A model generated the notes under the pieces. The model saw only the letters and a list, made by a program, of their open reading frames with translations, was not told the DNA's origin and did not search any database. DNA of 64,000 bases. Source: an uncultured Clostridia bacterium. Lineage in GTDB: Bacteria > Bacillota > Clostridia > Oscillospirales > Ruminococcaceae. Location of the stretch: NCBI GenBank assembly GCA_947631575.1, contig CANRLW010000001.1, forward strand, positions 1-64,000, written 5' to 3'. Position numbers and translations under genes: made by a program. Positions 48,280 to 58,532 of the stretch are shown one piece after another. The first letter of the stretch is position 1, and every line of letters starts with the position of its first letter.

Positions 48280-48309
48280 TAAAGTAGTATGTTGGGGGGT
48301 AATATTATA

Positions 48310-50040
48310 GTGAAAAAAGAATTGTTCAAAGAAATAACCGTAACGGACAAGCTCTATATCCAGTCTGCGGATTACGGATTTTTACAGTTTACGGGTCTTG
48401 ATATGAATGCCTGTATCAAAAGCGTGGTAGATCCTGACGACTTGCCGTCGATAACGAATATTGAAGACAGGATAATGAAAGCACCTTTTGAGGTAGTTCT
48501 GCGTATAAAAAAGACGGACGGGAAATACTATCCGTTTCTTGTTACACTGAGCAGCCTGAAAAGCGTCGAGCAGAAGAGGTTTCTCGTGCAGATGAGGTTT
48601 GTCGAGCTTTCGATGCTCACCGAAAACAAGCAAATTTTCGACGATACGAAAAAGTTGTTCGAGGCGTATCTTGATGTTATAGGCGATGTTCTTGTTGAAT
48701 ACGACCGTAAGTGCGATGAACTTGAGGTGTTTTACATAAGCGACTCACAGCGTCATCAGATCTTAACGGGCAAATTAGACGAGGTCGCCGAAAGCAAGAG
48801 AAAGGCTATCTACCCCGAATATCTTTCGGAATATGAAGAACTTCTCAAAAATATGAAGACCTCGGAAAAGAGTTTTCGCTCCAAGCTGAAGGTCATAAAA
48901 GGCGAGGAGAATGTTTTCTGCACTGTTTTGTGCAAGGTTGTCGGAACAAAGGTAATAGGCTGTGTTGAATTTGAGCCGTTGGACGATCTGAAAAACGTAA
49001 ATATCGACATCGTAAACGATAAAGACGTTTTCCTCGATATGCTTAATAAGCGCGCGATAGTAGAACAAGCCGAAAGACTTATGTCGCGCGGTTTAAGGCA
49101 CGTTTATTTCATACTTCTCGACCTCGACAACTTCAAGAATGTAAACGACACATACGGTCATATGGTAGGTGACGAGGTCCTTCAGACCGTAACCAGGATA
49201 ATAAACGCAAATATTGTCGGGCGCGGAATTGTCGGCAGAATGGGCGGCGACGAGATACTGATAGTGACGGAAAATGTTGAAAATCAGACCGAACTGCGTA
49301 ATATGCTCAGAAGTATCAGAACGACAGTTGAGTGGACCTTTAAAAACGATCCGCGCGATATAAACGTAACTTGCTCTATGGGCGTATGCGAATTTCCCGA
49401 TTACGGAAAGGATTTTCAGACGGTCTATGCGATATGTGATAAAATGCTGTATGTCGCAAAGGAAAAGGGCAAGAACCGTTATATAATCTACACGCCCGAG
49501 CTGCACGACCGCTATCTTTATGCAAATTCCGAGCAGAACGACAATTCCCAGTCGAACGACTTTATAAACGACAAAATAGGAATAATGCACAGGCTCGTAG
49601 ACAATTATCTCACCCAGCATTCTTACAATAACGAAAAGATCTTTTCACAGATAGGAAATGCTTTTGCGTTAAGCGAGATATTGATGATCTACGAAAACTT
49701 TACCGTGGCATTCCAGTGGACTCCCGAAGGGGTATTTTCCGATATAGGAACGATAGTTCACTTCAAGCCCGGAAACGATTTTGCCGAGCTGTTCAATAAG
49801 GACAATATCCTTGTTTTAGACGGTCTTTATAAGCTCGAGGGCAACTGTCCGGAAATAAGAGAATGCCTTGAAAAGAAGGACGTAAACGCCGCCATTTTCT
49901 ATAAGATTGACCGCTCGGATAAGTTTTCGGGCTATGTTATGTTCGCAAAGCCGTCTTCCCGCCGTCAGAGCTGGTCGGAATACGAGATAATGGCACTGTC
50001 CACAGCGGCAAAGGTATTTGATGTATCCATGCACGATTAA
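48310..50040 (+). CDS. Diguanylate cyclase (GGDEF family) with flanking sensory regions
   Basis: LLDLDNFKNVNDTYGHMVGDEVL...RMGGDEILIVTE; GTG start after GGGGGG SD. Confidence 0.9.
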   Translation: MKKELFKEITVTDKLYIQSADYGFLQFTGLDMNACIKSVVDPDDLPSITNIEDRIMKAPFEVVLRIKKTDGKYYPFLVTLSSLKSVEQKRFLVQMRFVELSMLTENKQIFDDTKKLFEAYLDVIGDVLVEYDRKCDELEVFYISDSQRHQILTGKLDEVAESKRKAIYPEYLSEYEELLKNMKTSEKSFRSKLKVIKGEENVFCTVLCKVVGTKVIGCVEFEPLDDLKNVNIDIVNDKDVFLDMLNKRAIVEQAERLMSRGLRHVYFILLDLDNFKNVNDTYGHMVGDEVLQTVTRIINANIVGRGIVGRMGGDEILIVTENVENQTELRNMLRSIRTTVEWTFKNDPRDINVTCSMGVCEFPDYGKDFQTVYAICDKMLYVAKEKGKNRYIIYTPELHDRYLYANSEQNDNSQSNDFINDKIGIMHRLVDNYLTQHSYNNEKIFSQIGNAFALSEILMIYENFTVAFQWTPEGVFSDIGTIVHFKPGNDFAELFNKDNILVLDGLYKLEGNCPEIRECLEKKDVNAAIFYKIDRSDKFSGYVMFAKPSSRRQSWSEYEIMALSTAAKVFDVSMHD

Positions 50041-50047
50041 AATTTAA

Positions 50048-50082
50048 AACGCACTTGTTGCTTTGAACAGGTGCGTTTTTTT
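50048..50082 (+). terminator. Rho-independent terminator
   Basis: AACGCACTTGTT-gctttg-AACAGGTGCGTTTTTTT. Confidence 0.85.
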
Positions 50083-50102
50083 GCCTAATTAAAAAAATTC
50101 GC

Positions 50103-50131
50103 TTGACTTTATGAGTTGTACGTTGTATAAT
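50103..50131 (+). promoter_or_regulatory. sigma-A type promoter
   Basis: TTGACT, 17 nt, TATAAT. Confidence 0.8.
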
Positions 50132-50174
50132 TAAATTAGCGTACTATATATTATTTAAAAAGGAGAGTTTTACT

Positions 50175-51503
50175 ATGGGTTTATTAAAAGCAGGTATTGG
50201 CGCTCTTTCGGGAGTTCTGGGCGACAGCTGGAGAGATTATTTCTACTGTGACGCTATCGACAACTCGACGCTTGCCGTGCGCGGACACAAGAAGATCGGC
50301 GGCAAAAGCTCGAATAAAAACGGTTCCGATAATGTTATTTCAAACGGTTCTATCATCAATGTAAACGAGGGACAGTGCGCCCTTATCGTTGAAAGCGGAA
50401 AGGTAGCAGAAGTCTGCGCCGAGGCGGGAGAGTTCGTTTATGACAACACCGTTCAGCCGAGCATTTTCTACGGCAATCTAAGCGAGTCTATCGCCGATAC
50501 ATTCAAGGAGATCGGAAAGCGCTTTACGTTCGGCGGACAGGCAGCTACCGACCAGAGAGTTTACTATATAAACACAAAGGAAATCATGGGCAACCTCTAC
50601 GGAACAGCGAATTCCATTCCTTTCAGAGTTGTAGACAGAAACATAAATCTCGATGTTGACGTATCTCTTCGCTGCAACGGCGAATATTCGTACAGGATAA
50701 CAAACCCCATTCTGTTCTATACAAACGTCTGCGGAAACTTCTCCGAAAGATATGACAAGAAAAACATCGACAGCATGCTGAAAAGCGAAATCGTTACCGC
50801 TTTACAGCCCGCCCTCGGAAAAATTTCCGACAGCGGCGTAAGACCGAGCGCGCTCCCTTCGCATACTCTTGAGATCTGCGACGCGCTGAATGAGGTATTA
50901 AGCAAGAAGTGGGGCGACCTCCGCGGACTTACCATAAGCTCGTTCAGCGTGAACGCGCCCTCTATTCCGCCCGAGGATCAGGAAATGCTCAAAAAGCTCC
51001 AGACTACCGGAGCTATGCGCGATCCCGGCATGATGGCGGCAAACTATGCTATGGCGCAGAGCGACGCTATGAAGATCGCCGCGGGCAATTCGGGCGGCGC
51101 AATGATGGGCTTTATGGGAATGAATATGGCTCAGCAGGCAAACGGCATGACCCCCAACAATATGGTCGCTATGGCTGCACAACAGCAGCAGGCACAGCAG
51201 GCTCAACAGCAAGGCTCACAGTCTCAGAACAGCGGCTGGACCTGCTCTTGCGGAGCTACGGGAAACACCGGTAAATTCTGTTCTTCCTGCGGAAAGCCTG
51301 CGCCCACAGATAACAATTTCTGGACTTGCTCTTGCGGAGCAAAGAACAAAGGAAAGTTCTGCGTTGACTGCGGAAAGCCAAAGCCTGCGGGAGTGCCGCT
51401 CTTTAAGTGCGATAAGTGCGGCTGGGAGCCTGCAGATCCCTCTAATCCTCCCAAATTCTGCCCCGAGTGCGGCGACCCGTTTGATTCAAACGATATCGTA
51501 TAA
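50175..51503 (+). CDS. SPFH/band-7 (virion core protein-like) protein with C-terminal zinc ribbons
   Basis: NVNEGQCALIVESGKV, DVSLRCNGEYSYRI; three Cys-rich ribbons at C-terminus. Confidence 0.85.
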   Translation: MGLLKAGIGALSGVLGDSWRDYFYCDAIDNSTLAVRGHKKIGGKSSNKNGSDNVISNGSIINVNEGQCALIVESGKVAEVCAEAGEFVYDNTVQPSIFYGNLSESIADTFKEIGKRFTFGGQAATDQRVYYINTKEIMGNLYGTANSIPFRVVDRNINLDVDVSLRCNGEYSYRITNPILFYTNVCGNFSERYDKKNIDSMLKSEIVTALQPALGKISDSGVRPSALPSHTLEICDALNEVLSKKWGDLRGLTISSFSVNAPSIPPEDQEMLKKLQTTGAMRDPGMMAANYAMAQSDAMKIAAGNSGGAMMGFMGMNMAQQANGMTPNNMVAMAAQQQQAQQAQQQGSQSQNSGWTCSCGATGNTGKFCSSCGKPAPTDNNFWTCSCGAKNKGKFCVDCGKPKPAGVPLFKCDKCGWEPADPSNPPKFCPECGDPFDSNDIV

Positions 51504-51505
51504 TA

Positions 51506-52045
51506 ATGCACATTGTATTGCACCTAAACGAAAAGCTACAGCCGAAACACCGTTTTCCGCTTGAAGATATGATAGACGAAACCTTGAAGAAAAACGGTCT
51601 TGGCGAGGTCACGGGCGGCGGAACTTTGATGAAGAAAAACGGCGAGATAGAGTCCTGCGATATTGAGATACAGTTTAAGGACGGCGATCCCAATGCCGAA
51701 GAATGGTTCAAGGATTATATAAACAGCCTTAATATCGCCAAAGAGTCAACTCTCGAAATAGACAACAAGCACTTGTTTTTCGTAGGAAATTTTGAGGGTA
51801 TGGCGCTTTATCTCAAAACGAACCTGCCCGAAGACGTTTATAAAAACAACGACATAAACTCCCTTATCTCAAAGCTGAAAGAGACTTTGGGAGAGGAGGG
51901 AGTTTTGAGAAGTTGGCGCGAGCATAAAGATTTTACGGCACTTTATTTCTACGGAAGATCTTTCCTTGAAATGAAAAAGCTTGCAAAGCCTGTCTTAAAT
52001 GAAAATCCTCTCGCCAAAGGCTGTAAAATTGTACGCATTGCCTGA
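51506..52045 (+). CDS. Hypothetical protein, co-oriented with SPFH gene
   Basis: 179 aa ORF starting 2 nt after the preceding stop. Confidence 0.7.
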   Translation: MHIVLHLNEKLQPKHRFPLEDMIDETLKKNGLGEVTGGGTLMKKNGEIESCDIEIQFKDGDPNAEEWFKDYINSLNIAKESTLEIDNKHLFFVGNFEGMALYLKTNLPEDVYKNNDINSLISKLKETLGEEGVLRSWREHKDFTALYFYGRSFLEMKKLAKPVLNENPLAKGCKIVRIA

Positions 52046-52148
52046 TCTTTTTCGGCGATATTCGGCAAAATAACTACCCCCGCTCGGAGCAATTCGGGCG
52101 GGTTTAGTCGTGAGCAAAAAAACAACGATAACAAGAGGAAGTTGTAAA

Positions 52149-52775
52149 ATGTCAGTTTTCGATATTTTTAATAAACTTGAAAGTGAAAGAAACGAGCCGA
52201 AAGGCGCGGTCGAATATATAATCTGCGGTCTGGGAAATCCCGGCACGGAGTATGAAAACACTCGGCACAACATAGGCTTTATGACAATTGACACGCTCTG
52301 CGAGAAATATAAACTAAGCTGTAAAAAAATAAGGTTCAAATCGCTTACCTGCGACGGGGTTATTTCGGGAAAGCGCTGTCTTATAATGAAACCGCATACT
52401 TTTATGAACAACAGCGGCGAGGCGGTAGTAGAGGCTATGAATTTTTACAAGATCCCGCCCGAGCGAGTTATAATTGTATTTGACGACATTTCTCTTGAGC
52501 CCGGGCATCTGCGCATTCGCCGAAAGGGGAGCGACGGCGGTCATAACGGTATAAAGAGCATAATCTACCTTTCGGGGAGCGATATGTTTCCGAGAATTAA
52601 AATGGGAGTCGGCGCAAAGCCCCACCCTGACTATAATTTAGCGGACTGGGTGTTAGGGCATTTTAAAAAAGAGGACAAAGAATCCCTCGAAAAATGTTTT
52701 GACAATGCCGTTTCGTCCATTGAACTCATGGTAAGCGGAAAGACGGACGAGGCAATGAACAAATACAATTCGTAA
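52149..52775 (+). CDS. pth: Peptidyl-tRNA hydrolase
   Basis: YIICGLGNPGTEYENTRHNIGF, SDGGHNGIKSI. Confidence 0.95.
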   Translation: MSVFDIFNKLESERNEPKGAVEYIICGLGNPGTEYENTRHNIGFMTIDTLCEKYKLSCKKIRFKSLTCDGVISGKRCLIMKPHTFMNNSGEAVVEAMNFYKIPPERVIIVFDDISLEPGHLRIRRKGSDGGHNGIKSIIYLSGSDMFPRIKMGVGAKPHPDYNLADWVLGHFKKEDKESLEKCFDNAVSSIELMVSGKTDEAMNKYNS

Positions 52776-52788
52776 AACAGAGGTCAGT

Positions 52789-55700
52789 ATGAACTTTTTT
52801 GTAAATGCCGCCGAGCAGAATAACGAATTTTTGCGGCTGCTGAAATATCTGAAGACAAATCATACCTTACCCGCGCTTGTCACGGGCGTTTCGCATATCC
52901 ATAAAGCGTTTTATATCGCGGCTTTGCTAAAGCGCATTGACACTCTCCCCGCGTTTATCATTACCGAAAGCGAGAGCGACGCGGTGAAATTGCTTTCGGA
53001 TATAAATATGCTCCTCGGAGAAAACGCTGTTTTATTGTATCCCGAAAAAGATCTGAACCTGACGGGAACGGACGCAGCCTCACTCGATTATGAGCATAAG
53101 CGGATAGAAACGCTGTCTGCTATGCAGAGCGGAAAATGCCTTGCGGCGGTAGGCTCTGCCTTAGCCGCAGCACAGTTTACCATTCCGCGCGCCGAGCTTT
53201 CAAAGAGGACTCTTAGTCTTTCTTCGGGAGGCAATATAGAAAAAGACGAGTTTGTTTCATTGCTTTTCAGCGCGGGATATTCAAAGTGCGACCAGGTCGA
53301 GGGCAGGGGACAGTTTTCCGTGAGAGGCGGAATAATAGACGTTTTCCCGCCCAACAGGAATATGCCTTTAAGAATTGAGCTTTTCGGAGATGAAATTGAC
53401 AGCCTTTGCGAGTTTGAAACTGATTCGCAGAGGAGAACAGCCGTCCTCGAAAGCGTTGAAATATCTCCCGCCAGAGAAACTCTGTTCGGTAGCGCCGAGG
53501 AGCTTGCCGTAAAAATAGAGGGGATAATTAAAAAGCTCCGTTCTAAAAATTCCGCCGAGGTAAAGAAAAATCTGGAAAACGACGTTGCTCTTTTGCGCGG
53601 CGGAGCGCAGATACTTTGCCCCGATAAATATTTCCCGCTTTGTTATGACGAGGAAGAAACGGTTTTCGATTATGCAAAGAGCGTTTTCATTTGCGAAAAC
53701 AGCGCTGTCCGCGAAAGTTTTCGCGCCTCCTGCGTTCAGCATTTAGAAGACCTGAAGATACTTCTTGACGAAGGGAAAATATCTAAGGGTCTTGACCGCT
53801 TTATGCTCTCAAAAAACGAGTTTACCGAGCTTTTAAAGTCGCGCGCGGAAATTTATTTCGACAGTTTTCTTAGCGGCGGCGGTATAGAGCTTGGCATTTC
53901 CTTAAAGGCACTAAACGCAATACAGACTTCCCCCTGGAGCGGAGAATATAAGATACTTGAGGACGGACTCAGGCACTATCTCAATAATGACAAGTGCTGT
54001 TTCATTTTTGCAGGCACCCAAAAGGGCGCGCAAAATCTCGCCAACGACCTGAAAGAAGACGGTTTTGACGCTGATTATTATGGCGCTCCCGAAAACGTTA
54101 TAAAAAAGAAAATAGTCGTCTGCGAGGGAACTCTTTCCGCGGGCTTTGAATACGGCGATCTCGCGGTATTTACGCATACCCCTGTACATGCGGCGCGGCG
54201 AAAGATACCAAAAAGGCAGAAAGGCGAGGAGATACGTTCGCTCGAGGATATAGCGGTAGGAGATCTTGTCGTTCATTACGCTCACGGTATCGGCGTTTTT
54301 GACGGTGTTCACAAGGTAGATGCAGGCGGCGTCTCAAAGGACTATATCCGCATAAAATACGCGGGAACGGACGTTCTCCATGTTCCCGTAACACAGCTCG
54401 ACCTTGTTTCAAGGTATATCGGAACGGGAGATAATTCGTCCGTAAAGCTCAATAAGCTCGGCGGCGAACAATGGCAGAAATCCAAGGCAAAAGCCAAAGC
54501 CGCCGTAAAGGAAATGGCGGCAGAGCTTATAAAGCTCTATGCCGAGAGAATGAAGAGCAAGGGCTTTGCGTTTCCCGAAGATGATGAAATGCAGGAGGAT
54601 TTTGAACAGCATTTCCCGTATATCGAAACAAATTCACAGCTAAGATGCATAGATGAAATAAAGTCGGATATGCAGCGCGAACAGCCCATGGAGCGCCTGC
54701 TTTGCGGCGACGTTGGCTTTGGAAAGACGGAAGTTGCGCTCCGAGCGGCGTTTAAATGCATAGAGGGCGGGAAACAGTGCGCACTTCTTGCGCCGACAAC
54801 TGTCCTCGCGTGGCAGCATTATCAGACGGCGACTTCCAGAATGGAGGGCTTTCCGATAAATATCGCCCTGCTTTCGAGATATAAGACCCCGAAAGAGCAA
54901 AAGGAGATACTTCGTGGCATTGCATCGGGCAGAATTGATTTTGTCATAGGAACACACAGAATTGTCCAGAATGATGTGAAATTCAAAGACCTGGGTCTTG
55001 TTATAATTGACGAGGAACAGCGTTTCGGCGTCGCACACAAGGATAAATTCAAAGAGACCTTCACGGGTGTTGACATTCTTTCGCTTTCTGCAACGCCTAT
55101 CCCTCGGACGCTGAATATGGCTATGAGCGGCATACGCGATATGAGCGTCCTTGACGAGCCGCCGCAGGACAGACAGCCCGTTTCAAGCTATGTTATAGAG
55201 CATGACATGGGAGTTATTGCCGCGGCAATACAAAAAGAACTTCGCCGAAGTGGCCAGGTGTATTATATCCATAACCGGATCGAAAGCATATACGGCTGCG
55301 CGGAAAAGCTCTCGGCATTGCTCCCCGATGCAAAGATAGGAGTTGCACACGGAAGAATGCCGGAAAACGAACTGCTCGATGTATGGAGAAAGCTGTTGGA
55401 CGGGGAAATAGACGTGCTTGTCTGCACGACGATAATTGAAACAGGCGTTGATGTTCCGAACGTAAACACGCTTATTATCGAGGACGCTGATTATATGGGA
55501 CTTGCACAACTCCACCAGCTCCGCGGAAGGGTAGGGCGCACAAATAAACGCGCTTATGCTTATTTCACCTACAAGCCCGGAAAAATACTTTCAGAAATAT
55601 CCCACCGCCGCCTTGAGGCAATACGCGAGTTCACGCAGTTCGGAAGTGGATTCAGGATAGCGCTCCGCGACCTTGAAATACGCGGCGCGGGAAATATCCT

Positions 55701-56235
55701 CGGTTCATCTCAAAGCGGTCATCTGTCGAATATCGGATACGATATGTATTTAAAACTTCTTGACGAGGCGGTAAGAGAAGAACGCGGCGAGAAAGATGTT
55801 CACAAAGAAGAATGTCTTGTAGATGTGAGAATAAACGCCTATATTCCCGAAGATTATATTTCAAACCAGGCGCAGCGTGTGGACTGCTACAGGAAAATTG
55901 CCAGAGTAAAGACCGAAGAAGACGCTCTCGATATGACCGACGAGCTTATAGACCGTTTTGGAGAGCCGCCCGAAAGCGTTGTCGGGCTTATAGAAGTGGC
56001 AAGGCTCAGAAATATTGCGGCTGAATGTGGCATAAGCGAGATAACCCAGGTCGGCGAGGAGCTTACGTTCTTCCTTTCGAGGGTAGAGCCTAACAGGCTC
56101 GCGGCGGCAGGAGCAGTTCTGGGAAAGAAAATGCGCGTTGAAACAATAGGAAAGCCGAGGTTTACCGTGCTCCCCGATAAGGACAGCAATACTCTTGACG
56201 CGATAAAACAAACTGTTAATGCAATGTACAAGTAA
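52789..56235 (+). CDS. mfd: Transcription-repair coupling factor
   Basis: GDVGFGKTEVALRAAFKC, IIDEEQRFGVAHK, QLRGRVGRTNKRAYAYF. Confidence 0.97.
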   Translation: MNFFVNAAEQNNEFLRLLKYLKTNHTLPALVTGVSHIHKAFYIAALLKRIDTLPAFIITESESDAVKLLSDINMLLGENAVLLYPEKDLNLTGTDAASLDYEHKRIETLSAMQSGKCLAAVGSALAAAQFTIPRAELSKRTLSLSSGGNIEKDEFVSLLFSAGYSKCDQVEGRGQFSVRGGIIDVFPPNRNMPLRIELFGDEIDSLCEFETDSQRRTAVLESVEISPARETLFGSAEELAVKIEGIIKKLRSKNSAEVKKNLENDVALLRGGAQILCPDKYFPLCYDEEETVFDYAKSVFICENSAVRESFRASCVQHLEDLKILLDEGKISKGLDRFMLSKNEFTELLKSRAEIYFDSFLSGGGIELGISLKALNAIQTSPWSGEYKILEDGLRHYLNNDKCCFIFAGTQKGAQNLANDLKEDGFDADYYGAPENVIKKKIVVCEGTLSAGFEYGDLAVFTHTPVHAARRKIPKRQKGEEIRSLEDIAVGDLVVHYAHGIGVFDGVHKVDAGGVSKDYIRIKYAGTDVLHVPVTQLDLVSRYIGTGDNSSVKLNKLGGEQWQKSKAKAKAAVKEMAAELIKLYAERMKSKGFAFPEDDEMQEDFEQHFPYIETNSQLRCIDEIKSDMQREQPMERLLCGDVGFGKTEVALRAAFKCIEGGKQCALLAPTTVLAWQHYQTATSRMEGFPINIALLSRYKTPKEQKEILRGIASGRIDFVIGTHRIVQNDVKFKDLGLVIIDEEQRFGVAHKDKFKETFTGVDILSLSATPIPRTLNMAMSGIRDMSVLDEPPQDRQPVSSYVIEHDMGVIAAAIQKELRRSGQVYYIHNRIESIYGCAEKLSALLPDAKIGVAHGRMPENELLDVWRKLLDGEIDVLVCTTIIETGVDVPNVNTLIIEDADYMGLAQLHQLRGRVGRTNKRAYAYFTYKPGKILSEISHRRLEAIREFTQFGSGFRIALRDLEIRGAGNILGSSQSGHLSNIGYDMYLKLLDEAVREERGEKDVHKEECLVDVRINAYIPEDYISNQAQRVDCYRKIARVKTEEDALDMTDELIDRFGEPPESVVGLIEVARLRNIAAECGISEITQVGEELTFFLSRVEPNRLAAAGAVLGKKMRVETIGKPRFTVLPDKDSNTLDAIKQTVNAMYK

Positions 56236-56245
56236 AATTGAACAC

Positions 56246-56286
56246 AAAAATGCGCTCCTCATTTTCGTTGAAGAGCGCATTTTTTA
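56246..56286. terminator. Probably bidirectional terminator between mfd and SBP gene
   Basis: AAAAATGCGCTC-ctcattttcgttgaa-GAGCGCATTTTTT. Confidence 0.85.
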
Positions 56287-56287
56287 T

Positions 56288-57877
56288 TTAATTTTCTTTT
56301 CCTCTTGTAAAATCGATCGTCTTTGTAAACGGGTCGTAAATTACGTCCGAAACATCTTTGTCGGTTATAAAGAACTCATTCTTATAGTAAATGGGAATAA
56401 ACACGCAGTTGTCAATGATAAGCTGTTCTGCTTTCCGATAAATTTCCGCTCCGTCGTCTTTGGACAGATAAGCCGAACTTAAAAGAGAGTCAAGCTCTTC
56501 TTTGTTATCGCCCGCGTTTAGTTGCTCAAGATACGCCTCGGGGCTGTCATAACCGCCCGAAAGCTCTGTTATAGCTATTTCATAAGTTCCTTCAGAAAGC
56601 CTGTTGTTAAATTCGCTTTCGGATAGGCTTTCAAGCTGGCAGTAAAATCCAAGCCTTTGCCATTCCTGGGTAATATATTGAGCCGCTGTGTGAGCGTCGT
56701 CGCTTTTCGTTATTACTCTCGCGCCGCGCAAAAGCTTTGAGTCAATTGTAGATCTTATGGTTTTAAAGAGCGTTTCTGCTTTGTCGGGATCATATTCAGG
56801 AATATCGCAAGTTCCCGCTTGTTCTCTGTAGTTATCACCATATAGGTTAGTGCCGCGCGGGATAACTCCTTCTGCCTCTTTGAAATCCTTCATGGCTTGT
56901 TTTAAATTTTCACGTGGAATAGTAAGTTCGAGCGCCTTTCGGAAATCCGTGTTTGCGGCAAGCTCGTATTTTTCATTGAATGTAATTCCAACTGTTATAC
57001 TCGAAAATTCCTTATAAATATAATTGCCCGAAATTTTCGATCTTTCTTCATTTGAAACGGCTATGCAGCTTGTGTCGCCGTTCAGAAAATCTCCTATAAA
57101 ATCTTCCTTGTCCTCGATAAACAACTTTACGGCGGCGGGGCAGACCTCGAACACTTCGGCGTTTTTAGAATTTCTATACAAGAAAACGTGGTTTACGTCC
57201 GTAGCAGCATAAGGGTCATAATACCATTCTCTCACATAAAACGCCCCGTTAGACGGTGTACATTCGTCGGAAAGCCCGTATTTTCCGCGCGTTTCTTTGA
57301 AAAATTCCTCGTTGCAGGGCATAGCAGGCGCCTCGCATAAAAGCTGTAAAAAGCGCGGGTCGGCATATTCGAGCGTAATTTCAAGCTCGAAATCGTTTAT
57401 TGCCTTTACGCCGAAATTTTCTTCCTTTATATATTTTCCGCTGTACATTTCTGCGGCATTTTTTATGCAGAAATATTCTTCTGCGCGCGGGGAATTTGTG
57501 TTTGTATCAAACAATCTTCTAAAGCCGAAAACAAAGTCTTTCGCCGTGCATTGTCTTTCAAGCTTGGCGCAGTTTATCCAGTAAACGTCATTTCTCAGCT
57601 TAAAGTTATATGTCAGCTCATCTTCCGACACCGTATAGCTTTCCGCAACTCCGAGCTGTACAGAGCCGTCCACTCCGTATCTCATAAGACCCATAAAAAC
57701 ATTCTGAACTAACTGTACGGAATTTGGGTCGTTTGCTTGCTGAGGGTCTATTGTTTTGGGATTTTCACCTATATCATAGGCTAAAACAGCGTCAAGTCCG
57801 TCGTCCGAGCAGCCGCTCAACATCGTGACAGCCATAAGCGCCGCCAGTATCACACATAATAATTTTCTCACATTCAC
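56288..57877 (-). CDS. Peptide ABC transporter substrate-binding lipoprotein (OppA-like)
   Basis: Lipobox MLSGC; IGENPKTIDPQQANDPNSVQLVQNVFMGLMRY. Confidence 0.92.
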   Translation of the reverse strand: MNVRKLLCVILAALMAVTMLSGCSDDGLDAVLAYDIGENPKTIDPQQANDPNSVQLVQNVFMGLMRYGVDGSVQLGVAESYTVSEDELTYNFKLRNDVYWINCAKLERQCTAKDFVFGFRRLFDTNTNSPRAEEYFCIKNAAEMYSGKYIKEENFGVKAINDFELEITLEYADPRFLQLLCEAPAMPCNEEFFKETRGKYGLSDECTPSNGAFYVREWYYDPYAATDVNHVFLYRNSKNAEVFEVCPAAVKLFIEDKEDFIGDFLNGDTSCIAVSNEERSKISGNYIYKEFSSITVGITFNEKYELAANTDFRKALELTIPRENLKQAMKDFKEAEGVIPRGTNLYGDNYREQAGTCDIPEYDPDKAETLFKTIRSTIDSKLLRGARVITKSDDAHTAAQYITQEWQRLGFYCQLESLSESEFNNRLSEGTYEIAITELSGGYDSPEAYLEQLNAGDNKEELDSLLSSAYLSKDDGAEIYRKAEQLIIDNCVFIPIYYKNEFFITDKDVSDVIYDPFTKTIDFTRGKEN

Positions 57878-57891
57878 TCCAAAAATAATTC

Positions 57892-58398
57892 CTAGATATT
57901 CTCCGCTAAAACGGCATGACCTTCTTTCAGGCTTTTTTGTACGTCTATGAGTCTCTGATTTTCGCTCCCTCTGAATTTCAGTGAAAGAGAGCGTTTCTCG
58001 ATCATAAATCTTCCGTCAACAAGAATGTCCGTTATCTCTAAAAGTTTTTTAACAAATTCCTCTTTTTCTCCCTTTTTTTGTAGCTCTTCAAATGTCCATC
58101 CGCTGTAACACATCAGATGATAACCGTCGTTTTTCAGTCTTTTCCCAAGCTCATACAGCGCTTTTGCCTGACAAAACGGCTCTCCGCCCGAAAAAGTTAC
58201 GCCTTCTTGCAGCGGGTCTTCCGTACACTCTTTATAAAGATCGTCCGTGTCTACGCATTTTCCTCCCGAAAAATCGTGAGTTTCGGGATTCTGACAGCCC
58301 TCGCAGTTGTGCGGACAGCCCTGCGTAAAAACGACATACCTAAGCCCCGGACCGTCAACTATCGACTCGCTTACAGTCCCCGCTATCCTAATTTCCAT
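57892..58398 (-). CDS. nrdG: Anaerobic ribonucleotide reductase activating protein
   Basis: Radical SAM CPHNCEGC, NPETHDFSGG. Confidence 0.94.
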   Translation of the reverse strand: MEIRIAGTVSESIVDGPGLRYVVFTQGCPHNCEGCQNPETHDFSGGKCVDTDDLYKECTEDPLQEGVTFSGGEPFCQAKALYELGKRLKNDGYHLMCYSGWTFEELQKKGEKEEFVKKLLEITDILVDGRFMIEKRSLSLKFRGSENQRLIDVQKSLKEGHAVLAENI

Positions 58399-58532
58399 AC
58401 TTCCTCCGTTTTTGCCTTTTGACTCCTGCACCGCGCTCTTTACGACTTGTTCAGCCGATAATTAAAGCGCGGTGCTTTTATATTATATTCGGAAATCAAA
58501 CGTTCGATACTGTCTTGAAATTAAACAGCTTA

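Noticed and set aside
56288-57877. Complete peptide ABC transporter operon
   Set aside because: Only the substrate-binding protein is present; the neighbours are mfd and nrdG, so this is an orphan SBP.
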